13,778 nt of DNA from Candidatus Treponema excrementipullorum (GTDB lineage Bacteria; Spirochaetota; Spirochaetia; Treponematales; Treponemataceae): positions 1 through 13,778 of the forward strand of contig JAHLFV010000010.1 of NCBI GenBank assembly GCA_018883625.1, read 5' to 3'. Below, piece by piece: positions 1 through 5,740 of this stretch; position 1 is the stretch's first letter; every line of letters begins with the position of its first letter. Both the position numbers and the translations under genes were made by a program. The notes below the pieces were generated by a model. The model did not search any database. It had not been told where the DNA came from and saw nothing but the letters and a program-made list of their open reading frames with translations.

Positions 1-93
1 CATAGGGCGATTAAAATAGTCGCAACTTGCAATAAATATAGACACAAGCATAATAAGAACTATAGTGCCTATACCGTTTATACTTTTTTTCAT
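1..93 (-). CDS. N-terminus of a lipoprotein, truncated by the window edge
   Basis: An open frame of 31 codons begins at an ATG (91-93, minus strand) and runs off the left edge. It encodes a lipoprotein signal peptide: a lysine-containing start (MKKS), a hydrophobic stretch of about 18 residues and a lipobox I-A-S-C with the lipidated Cys at residue 24. The residues after the Cys, DYFNRPM, resemble KFFNQPM after the lipobox Cys of the large lipoprotein at 842-4228, which suggests tandem paralogues. A good Shine-Dalgarno site (GAGGTG, 98-103) lies 4 bases before the ATG, and an extended -10 promoter lies further upstream. The mature protein should be anchored to a membrane, possibly surface exposed. 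Its function cannot be told from this piece. The signal peptide reading is strong; the paralogy rests on few residues. Confidence 0.8.
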   Translation of the reverse strand, partial: MKKSINGIGTIVLIMLVSIFIASCDYFNRPM

Positions 94-166
94 ATCACAC
101 CTCATTAAACCATTATGGAAGGAAATCTTTATGCACCTAATAATACTGACAAAACTATCCTATTAC

Positions 167-175
167 ATTATATCA
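167..175 (-). promoter_or_regulatory. Extended -10 promoter for the partial lipoprotein
   Basis: The minus strand reads TGATATAAT, a perfect TATAAT with the TG of an extended -10 element. No good -35 box sits 17 bases upstream, as is usual for extended -10 promoters. Transcription would start near 160, giving a leader of about 65-70 bases before the ATG at 93. Confidence 0.5.
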
Positions 176-294
176 CGTTTTTCTAGTTATACTATCCTAT
201 ACAGAACAAGTTAATGTGACAGAATACATAAAAACACATCATACCTGCTATCAAAAAGAGATTTTTGATGTTTTTATGAATTTGAAGAAAATTC

Positions 295-321
295 AAAAAC
301 AAAATCCCCAAGATAGGGGGA
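295..321 (-). terminator. Weak intrinsic terminator, minus strand
   Basis: On the minus strand TCCCC (317-321) can pair with GGGGA (305-309) around a 7-base loop, followed by a T-rich run (TTTTGTTTTTG). The stem has only five pairs. It would stop minus-strand transcripts coming from the structured element at 387-706 or reading through the terminator at 738-772, insulating the partial lipoprotein gene. Confidence 0.35.
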
Positions 322-371
322 GGAAAAGATACTGCCGAAAAATTGACAAAAGACGACATTATATCTTTCCA

Positions 372-380
372 TGTTATAGT
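372..380 (+). promoter_or_regulatory. Candidate extended -10 promoter for the structured RNA
   Basis: The plus strand reads TGTTATAGT, a TG plus a -10 box with five of six consensus bases. A perfect TTGACA lies at 343-348, but 26 bases away, too far to act as its -35. The predicted start near 387 is about ten bases before the first hairpin of the candidate RNA. Confidence 0.4.
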
Positions 381-386
381 GTCTCC

Positions 387-706
387 GTCAGCAAAGTTTA
401 AACAATCAATAAACTCTCGGGAGTTTCGTTCCAACATTAAGATTGTTTAATCCGGAATCAGAGTTGGGTTTTATTGCGTTGCGTAAGGGATAGCCTTACC
501 GACAATAAAACGGATTGCATAACCCATTATGCACAGGTAACTTAAAACATACGGTCTACACCGTAATTTTTAGGATTTTCTCCGTACCATACGGGGAATG
601 TCAGGCAGAAAGGCTACAGTTTTTTCTGTCCGTTCCCTTTTTGCTCTGACGCACTGCTCAAGGCTGTCCTTTCTGACGTTTGTCAACTTCCGGGACAGTC
701 TTTTTT
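387..706 (+). ncRNA. Candidate structured small RNA, unknown family
   Basis: About 320 bases without a credible reading frame hold a chain of stems. They are: TTAAACAATC 398-407 with GATTGTTTAA 441-450 (10 perfect pairs), enclosing AAACTC/GAGTTT around TCGG (411-426); GTTTTATTG 468-476 with 503-511 (9 pairs), enclosing GTAAGG/CCTTAC (483-499); TGCATAA/TTATGCA (516-533); TACGGT/ACCGTA (550-565); TTCTCCGTA 578-586 with 590-598 (one G-U); GTCAG/CTGAC (600-650) with an inner stem 604-611/623-630; and a final terminator (661-706). The U-tract on the plus strand and the promoter-like 372-380 favour plus-strand transcription. I looked for landmarks of tmRNA, RNase P RNA, SRP RNA and 6S RNA and saw none. 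It might instead be a folded single-strand DNA element or a repeated intergenic unit. Confidence 0.5.
661..706 (+). terminator. Intrinsic terminator, plus strand
   Basis: AGGCTGTCC (661-669) pairs with GGACAGTCT (693-701) with one G-U, and an inner TGAC/GTCA (674-677, 682-685) tightens the loop. TTTTTT follows at 701-706. The minus strand has no U-tract, so this ends a plus-strand transcript although no plus-strand gene lies upstream. The stem sequence recurs downstream of purB (12142-12186). Confidence 0.75.
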
Positions 707-737
707 GTTAGTTAGGTGGGGGGAAAAGTGAATCTAT

Positions 738-772
738 AAAAAACGCCACACCCCCTCTTAATGGTATGGCGT
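738..772 (-). terminator. Intrinsic terminator of the beta-helix lipoprotein gene
   Basis: On the minus strand ACGCCATACC (763-772) pairs with GGTGTGGCGT (743-752) apart from one mismatch, around a 10-base loop, and TTTTTT follows (738-743). It lies about 70 bases past the stop codon of the lipoprotein gene, in the correct orientation. Confidence 0.8.
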
Positions 773-841
773 CTTGACCGGTAAAGTCAGAGTGTTCAAA
801 CTGAAAGTTACAGAACTGAACTCATAAAATTATTATGGATA

Positions 842-3800
842 CTACGGATATACATCGCTCTTCGTCACCTGTAATTCTGAATCTTTAAGTTCAATCTTAT
901 TTTGATAGCCAGGAATTGACCATGCCCCACAAGAATCTCCAAATAGAGGCTTAAAATCATTAGGGTCATTACTATTCCAATTTTTTGTAATTATAATCGG
1001 ACTATCCATATTGGACACATGAACTCCTATTGAGCCATTTCTAGTGCGATCCAGATCAGGACGAATTGTTATCACAGCTCCGCTATCAAGAAAAACGTTA
1101 TCTAATCTTTGAGGATAACTTTCGTTTCGTGCGTTTCCGGTGATAGTCGGCGAACCTCCAAGGTAAAAACTGGCTGTAGAAGAAACGAACACGCCACCAC
1201 CGGCTCCAGTGTCATAGTTAACAAGATTGTCGGTGATGCTACCTCCGGTCATGGTAAACGTTCCAGAATCGCTTATAAATACACCACCCCCTTTTATGGT
1301 TTCACCGGTTCCAGCGTGTCTCCCATTACTGGAAATACTTCCACCTGTCATAGTAAAAGTACAACCTAAATCTATATTCACACCTCCACCATTTCCTGCT
1401 GCTCTGTTATCAGAAATGCTACCACCGGTCATAATAAACGTCCCCTTATCTCGAACACTTACACCGCCACCATCATATTCTACAGTATTTCCGGTGATAG
1501 CTCCCGAAACAAGTCGCAATACACCTTCAGTCTTTACATCAATACCGCCACCGCTGCTCCCACCACCGCCGGTTATCTTGCCGGTTCCGCCGGAGGAAGA
1601 ATCCTTTATTTCCAAAAAGCCGGTGGACACGGAAAGCACAGAATCAGAACCGTTACCGGAAAGGGTGTGACCGTTCAGGTCTATGGTGACAGGACTACCG
1701 CCTTCACCGGTGTCTGAATTAATTCCAGCTTTGTCGCCTCCGGTGATTTCCGCAGGTTGAGCCAGAGATATATCCTTGAGTAAGGTTATCGTACCACCGG
1801 AAGAGTCTCCATTAAGCTTAGGAAGAGCTTCCGCAAAAGTAGCTTCCGTTTCGGCTCCGCTACCCACCCGGTAGGTCACTTCTATGTCCCGGAGCCATAC
1901 CCCATCAGCCTTGTTGTCTACATAATACCCTTTATCCGAAGAGAAAATTGTTCCCGTATTGTCAACGGGTTTATCCGTTACCCTAATACCGGTTGCACCA
2001 GGCGTGTCTGCTGTGTTTACACCTATGCGGGCGGCATCGGTAAGCCCACCGGCACCGATGGAAATAATTTTTCCGCTAGTCAAAGTTACATTGTTGGTAC
2101 TACTATCAACAAGAGTATTGTCGGTTATATCCGGGCTGCCGCTGACGGTGAAGGTACCATCTCCCGTGAAGTACACACCACCGCCACCATTATACGTACC
2201 GGAGCTAGCCGCCCGATTAAATTTTATTTGGGCATTATCATTCATGAAAAATAGGCTTTTGGGATTTCCAACATGTACACCGCCACCCGATCCCTTAGAC
2301 GTATTCTGAGTTATTTTTGCATTATCATTCATAGTAAAAGTGCTTTCACCGATGGCGCTGAAAAAAACACCTCCACCATGAATTCCCGTCGCGGAGGAAC
2401 CTGTTTCTTCAGCACTATTGTAGCTTATTTCAGAATTCCCACTCATGGTAACCTCACAATCAGATCCAATATATACACCCCCTCCCCATTTGGCGACATT
2501 GGGAGCACGTCCCCCTATAACCCCGCCATTCATGGTGAAGTTAGAGGCATATACATACACACCGCCGCCACCAGTGTCAGCTTTACATCCTATTATTTCA
2601 GCACCGTTGTTCATGGTGAAAGCACCACCATACTTCACAGCTACACCGCCACCAAAAGCATTGGTGCCTTGGACGGTACTATTCGCTATCGTGCTGCCGC
2701 TTTCCATGATAAAACTTCCGCCACCTACATATACGGCACCGCCTTCACCACCGGTATTTGTTCCGGTAAGGGTAATGTTGTCCCCTAAAGTTACAGTTCC
2801 GCCGGTTATGTTAAGGACACGACCGGACTTGTTGGTCAAGGTTCCTCCGCTGCTGCCATATCCCCGTAGGGTCAGGCTGCCGGAACTGTGGCTATACTCG
2901 GAGGCAACATTTACGTCGCCGGTTACGTAAACCACGCCTTCGTCGCCTATGGTTTCTATGGCTTTCTTCAAGGTGGCGAAGGGGTCGATTGGGGTGCCTT
3001 GACCGTTGTTACTACCGTTCTCCGATATATACACGGCGGAATAGGGTACCGTATAGGTAAAAGTAGTTGTGGTATCTTGAGAACCGGATATTCCACCGGC
3101 AGTGGCGGTAACGGTGTAGGTTCCTTTTTTAAAAAAGGTCAAAGAAATTCCGCTACTACCTGTTGCAGTATCTCCGGTAAAACTTCCTCCGGAAACAGAC
3201 ACACCTTCTGTACTGCTTAGGGTAAGTGTAATAGTGGAATTGGCAGTTTCCTGATTAAAAGTTACCGGCACGCTGGGTTCAAGGGTACCGGAACCGAAAG
3301 AAGCTGTAACGGCCGGTAACGGAGGAGCTTCAGTAGAAGCGGTAACTGCAGAAGTAAGACCGGAAGAATCGGTTAAGGTTATGGTGCATTGGGGCTCAGA
3401 TACTGTATTAAGACTGATTCCTGTTTCTATTGCCACAAACCGGCTTGTTTTATTCCCAACAAAACTACCATTTACTTCTCTGTAATTTGTATCATTGTAA
3501 CTATTGACAACTCCTGTAAGACCGTTTGTGTCACTATCAGAAGGAGCAGTCACCGTGTATGTATTACTGTAAAAACCGCTGACAGTTAGGGAGACAATAT
3601 CCCGGTGGATACTGGAAGTTGTATTCATGTCAGGCATATTAAAACAAATCACATAGGTATTGTCTTTGGTATTACAAAGAATAATCGGAGATGAAATCCC
3701 GGCAGGGGCTGAGTTTACCCGTACCGGCACCGTGTAACTACCAAAGAATCTGCCGGAATTAGGTTCCCTTATGGTTATTGTAGGAGTAATTTCCGTGCCG

Positions 3801-4228
3801 TCTCCGTCTAAGGGAAGAATACCGGTAGCACCTACAGAGTTTTTTAATGTAAGACGGATAATATTTTTATCTGTGGCATCCTGTTCCACGGTGGCAAAAT
3901 CAGAGGATGTTTTGTTATTTACAACCAGACTGTCATCATGAGCAAATGTAACGCTGGAATCCAAGGTATAGCTTTGGGGGTTTATCAAGTAATAGGTTAT
4001 CACTCGGTCTTTTCCAGATGGTATATTGGTTATATCACCGATTACCGGGTAGGTGTCATCAAAGGTGTGTTTGCTTACTTGTGCCGTATTTGTCCACTCT
4101 TCCAAATAGTCCAACATAGGTTGGTTAAAAAACTTGCAACCGGTAATATAAGAGATGATTACTAAGCATATACTGTAAACACAAATCTTTTTTATCATAG
4201 CAATTTTTCTGTTTTTGTTATAAGTCAT
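842..4228 (-). CDS. Large surface lipoprotein with two right-handed beta-helix blocks
   Basis: The product has 1128 residues. A lipoprotein signal peptide (basic start, hydrophobic 15-30, lipobox I-T-G-C) puts the lipidated Cys at 31. Residues 32 to about 395 are rich in Thr and Ser and look like beta-sandwich domains. At about 399 VYISENG...GTPIDPFATLKKAI matches the usual entry (DUF1565-like) to a right-handed parallel beta-helix. A first helix block follows to about 770, with repeats such as FTMNGG and GGGVY. A second starts near 800 with a TITLLKDI...IDLNGHTLSG pattern and repeats FTMTGGSISDN to about 1060. This is the pectate-lyase-like or adhesin fold, in keeping with a cell-surface role; no catalytic site was recognised. 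The ATG at 4226-4228 is preferred because GGGAG (4238-4242) lies 9 bases upstream; the internal Met 11 has no such site. It has its own promoter and terminator. Confidence 0.85.
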   Translation of the reverse strand: MTYNKNRKIAMIKKICVYSICLVIISYITGCKFFNQPMLDYLEEWTNTAQVSKHTFDDTYPVIGDITNIPSGKDRVITYYLINPQSYTLDSSVTFAHDDSLVVNNKTSSDFATVEQDATDKNIIRLTLKNSVGATGILPLDGDGTEITPTITIREPNSGRFFGSYTVPVRVNSAPAGISSPIILCNTKDNTYVICFNMPDMNTTSSIHRDIVSLTVSGFYSNTYTVTAPSDSDTNGLTGVVNSYNDTNYREVNGSFVGNKTSRFVAIETGISLNTVSEPQCTITLTDSSGLTSAVTASTEAPPLPAVTASFGSGTLEPSVPVTFNQETANSTITLTLSSTEGVSVSGGSFTGDTATGSSGISLTFFKKGTYTVTATAGGISGSQDTTTTFTYTVPYSAVYISENGSNNGQGTPIDPFATLKKAIETIGDEGVVYVTGDVNVASEYSHSSGSLTLRGYGSSGGTLTNKSGRVLNITGGTVTLGDNITLTGTNTGGEGGAVYVGGGSFIMESGSTIANSTVQGTNAFGGGVAVKYGGAFTMNNGAEIIGCKADTGGGGVYVYASNFTMNGGVIGGRAPNVAKWGGGVYIGSDCEVTMSGNSEISYNSAEETGSSATGIHGGGVFFSAIGESTFTMNDNAKITQNTSKGSGGGVHVGNPKSLFFMNDNAQIKFNRAASSGTYNGGGGVYFTGDGTFTVSGSPDITDNTLVDSSTNNVTLTSGKIISIGAGGLTDAARIGVNTADTPGATGIRVTDKPVDNTGTIFSSDKGYYVDNKADGVWLRDIEVTYRVGSGAETEATFAEALPKLNGDSSGGTITLLKDISLAQPAEITGGDKAGINSDTGEGGSPVTIDLNGHTLSGNGSDSVLSVSTGFLEIKDSSSGGTGKITGGGGSSGGGIDVKTEGVLRLVSGAITGNTVEYDGGGVSVRDKGTFIMTGGSISDNRAAGNGGGVNIDLGCTFTMTGGSISSNGRHAGTGETIKGGGVFISDSGTFTMTGGSITDNLVNYDTGAGGGVFVSSTASFYLGGSPTITGNARNESYPQRLDNVFLDSGAVITIRPDLDRTRNGSIGVHVSNMDSPIIITKNWNSNDPNDFKPLFGDSCGAWSIPGYQNKIELKDSELQVTKSDVYP
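1130..1560 (-). repeat. Second beta-helix repeat block of the lipoprotein
   Basis: Roughly residues 890-1033. Each coil carries F-x-M-T-G-G-S-I-(S/T)-x-N followed by GGGV. The DNA keeps the repeat too: the plus strand shows related GTCAT-rich units beginning near 1248, 1347 and 1428, that is spacings of about 99 and 81 bases. Such units could expand or contract by recombination. Confidence 0.7.
2120..2790 (-). repeat. First beta-helix repeat block of the lipoprotein
   Basis: Roughly residues 480-702. Coils carry more diverged versions of the motif (FIMESG, FTMNNG, FTMNGG, VTMSGN, FTMNDN, FFMNDN, FTVSGS), each followed by a polar turn and GGGV. The greater divergence than in the second block suggests an older duplication. 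Confidence 0.65.
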
Positions 4229-4294
4229 TTTTATTGTCTCCCTGATTCAAGGCTTACCATGTACGCACAAAACTTTGGAGATACCCCTACTATC

Positions 4295-4323
4295 AGTATA
4301 ACACAGCGTTTTATACCTGCCAC
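4295..4323 (-). promoter_or_regulatory. Promoter of the beta-helix lipoprotein gene
   Basis: The minus strand shows GTGGCA (4318-4323), a 17-base spacer and TATACT (4295-4300). The -10 box is good and the -35 box fair. The start near 4288 would leave a leader of about 60 bases containing the Shine-Dalgarno site. Confidence 0.5.
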
Positions 4324-4354
4324 ACAAACGGAAGACATAAAGGTAAAAAAACGG

Positions 4355-4385
4355 GTTAAATTTAACAACTTTTTCTGTGAAAAAG
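4355..4385. other. Two adjacent palindromes between miaA and the lipoprotein gene
   Basis: GTTAAATTTAAC (4355-4366) is a perfect 12-base palindrome. Three bases later CTTTTTC-TGT-GAAAAAG (4369-4385) is a perfect 7-pair hairpin. A weaker TGAGA/TCTCA hairpin lies at 4425-4440, just past the miaA stop codon. None has a clear U-tract, so a miaA terminator is not obvious. The pair sits some 30-60 bases upstream of the lipoprotein promoter and could be a regulator site; that is a guess. Confidence 0.4.
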
Positions 4386-4443
4386 AGATTTTGGAAAGAT
4401 TTCTAGATTTCTAAGAAATTAGGATGAGAAAACCCTCTCACAA

Positions 4444-5433
4444 CTACGTATTCATACCGACGTATTTTTGCATAAAAGGAGTGATAAAGTTTTGTATACC
4501 TGTCATATCATCCGGGTGAAAATAAGCTGCCCGGGGAATGCCTTTCATATAAGTATACTGGCGTTTTGCATAGTGGCGACTGTTTTTGGTTATAAGCTCT
4601 TTTATTCTGTTAAGCCGTTCCTCACCCCGCAACAACGCCACCTCCGGTGCAAAAAACTCTCTGTATCCGATAGCCTGCATTCCCGGATCTTCCGGGGTAT
4701 ATCCGGCAGCAATAAGGTTTTCTACTTCCGCTGCCAGTCCTTGGTCAAACATGATGTCTACCCGTTGAGCTATTCTGTTGTATAATTCTTCTCTGTCCCG
4801 TTGCAGTATTATGACGCAAAAATCAAAGCCTTCACGAAATTGGGGAGAAAGCATAAAAGAGCTGCGGGGTTTACCGCTGGCAATACACACTTCCAAGGCT
4901 CGCACAATACGGTATTCATCGTTGGGGTGGATTATGGCGGCGGTTACAGGGTCCAGGGTTTCCAGTTCTCGGTACAAAACCCCGGCTCCTTCTGTGGCTA
5001 ATCTGTCTTTAAGGTGATGGCGCAGTGCTTCATCGGCTTGGGGTGTAGGGGGCAGTCCCACAAGAAAATTCCGTATGTAAAAGCCGGTTCCCCCTAAAAC
5101 CACAGGGACTTTGTTTCGTTGGTAGATTTCCTGACACAACACATCACCCTGACGGACAAATTCTCCCACAGAAAAAGGAACATCGGGAGTCTGTACATCA
5201 ATAAGGTGATGGGGCACTTGTTCTAAGGTATGGCTGTCCGGCTTGGCAGTTCCGATATCCATGCCTTTGTACACTTGCATGGAATCTGCACTGATAATCT
5301 CGCCTTTGCCGGCAAAGGGCGAAGGAGAATCCTTTCCGAACAACTCCACGCCTAAGGCAGTTTTGCCGCTGGCAGTAGGTGCAAAAACAACAAGAACCGG
5401 CAGGGCACCGGTTCTTTTATATTCGTTACTCAC
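4444..5433 (-). CDS. miaA: tRNA dimethylallyltransferase
   Basis: MiaA transfers a dimethylallyl group to N6 of adenosine 37 in tRNAs that read codons starting with U, in the cytoplasm. The 329-residue product has the usual family length. It shows the P-loop APTASGKT (18-25), the block DSMQVYKGMDIGTAKP (50-65) with the catalytic Asp region, GGTGFY (114-119) and a C-terminal AKRQYTY motif. The start is a GTG at 5431-5433, five bases after the TAA of rpoZ. No good Shine-Dalgarno site precedes it, so translation is probably coupled to rpoZ, with which it shares a transcript. No ATG start is available before the P-loop. The segment between the P-loop and the DS motif (about 31-45) is slightly longer than usual. 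Confidence 0.96.
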   Translation of the reverse strand: MSNEYKRTGALPVLVVFAPTASGKTALGVELFGKDSPSPFAGKGEIISADSMQVYKGMDIGTAKPDSHTLEQVPHHLIDVQTPDVPFSVGEFVRQGDVLCQEIYQRNKVPVVLGGTGFYIRNFLVGLPPTPQADEALRHHLKDRLATEGAGVLYRELETLDPVTAAIIHPNDEYRIVRALEVCIASGKPRSSFMLSPQFREGFDFCVIILQRDREELYNRIAQRVDIMFDQGLAAEVENLIAAGYTPEDPGMQAIGYREFFAPEVALLRGEERLNRIKELITKNSRHYAKRQYTYMKGIPRAAYFHPDDMTGIQNFITPFMQKYVGMNT

Positions 5434-5438
5434 AAAAA

Positions 5439-5630
5439 TTACTGTTCAATACGATACTGTACTTCTTCGGTAAACAACTGCCGGGCAGCTGTTGAAACAA
5501 CTTTTCCGTCATTCTCTGCAATAACAGGGTCGTTCATTCGGGAAAGCTGATATGCACGACGACTGGCAGCACAGGTGATTTCATAAATATTATCTTTAAA
5601 CTTAATCAGTTGCTCTAAAGGAAAAATCAT
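5439..5630 (-). CDS. rpoZ: RNA polymerase omega subunit
   Basis: The 63-residue product begins MIFPLEQLIKFKDNIYEI and carries the core T-C-A-A-S-R-R-A-Y-Q-L (about 19-29), matching the conserved A-x-R-A block of omega, the small subunit that helps beta-prime fold and join the polymerase. A second conserved stretch, KVVSTAARQLFTEEV, follows. It is shorter than omega of Escherichia coli (about 90 residues), and the short form matches what I recall of treponemal omega proteins. AGGAG (5636-5640) lies five bases before the ATG. It is the first gene of an operon with miaA. Identity is by motif and context; the short length leaves some doubt. Confidence 0.82.
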   Translation of the reverse strand: MIFPLEQLIKFKDNIYEITCAASRRAYQLSRMNDPVIAENDGKVVSTAARQLFTEEVQYRIEQ

Positions 5631-5662
5631 GACATCTCCTACTTCAATGTATATACACCGTT

Positions 5663-5692
5663 ATTATAGTATAAAACAATACAATTTGTAAA
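5663..5692 (-). promoter_or_regulatory. Promoter of the rpoZ-miaA operon
   Basis: The minus strand reads TTTACA (5687-5692), an 18-base spacer and a perfect TATAAT (5663-5668). Transcription would start near 5656, about 25 bases before the rpoZ ATG, leaving room for its AGGAG site. Confidence 0.7.
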
Positions 5693-5704
5693 GCATTTCT
5701 TTGC

Positions 5705-5733
5705 TTGACTTCCCTAACAATTTTATAGATAAT
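5705..5733 (+). promoter_or_regulatory. Promoter of pyk, predicting a leaderless mRNA
   Basis: TTGACT (5705-5710), exactly 17 bases, then GATAAT (5728-5733), each one base off consensus. Only seven bases separate the -10 box from the ATG at 5741, so transcription should start at or beside the A of the start codon. No Shine-Dalgarno site exists. Confidence 0.75.
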
Positions 5734-5740
5734 TTACCGT

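Noticed and set aside
343..348. Perfect TTGACA as -35 box of the structured RNA
   Set aside because: No -10 box lies 15-19 bases downstream; the TATAGT at 375 is 26 bases away.
216..401. Open frame of 61 codons on the plus strand starting at GTG
   Set aside because: No Shine-Dalgarno site, no recognisable motif, low-complexity basic content, and it overlaps the promoter-like 372-380 and the first hairpin.
192..437. Open frame of 81 codons on the minus strand with hydrophobic stretches
   Set aside because: No ribosome site and no family resemblance; it crosses the weak terminator and the hairpins, so it is likely chance in AT-rich DNA.
398..706. Integron attC site or gene-cassette array, since a Treponema integron is known
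   Set aside because: No integrase and no properly ordered RYYYAAC...GTTRRRY core pair was found. The GTTAAAT/ATTTAAC at 4355-4366 has the two cores in the wrong order and overlapping.
398..706. tmRNA, RNase P RNA, SRP RNA or 6S RNA
   Set aside because: No tag reading frame or tRNA-like ends, no RNase P core motifs, no SRP tetraloop region, and a chain of hairpins rather than the 6S rod with a central bubble.
1130..2790. CRISPR-like or satellite array because of regularly spaced similar units
   Set aside because: The units are in frame within one coding sequence, vary in length and sequence, and match beta-helix coils.
1227..2930. Long plus-strand frames rich in Pro, Thr and Val opposite the lipoprotein gene
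   Set aside because: They are mirror products of the Gly- and Thr-rich repeat codons on the other strand and have no start signals.
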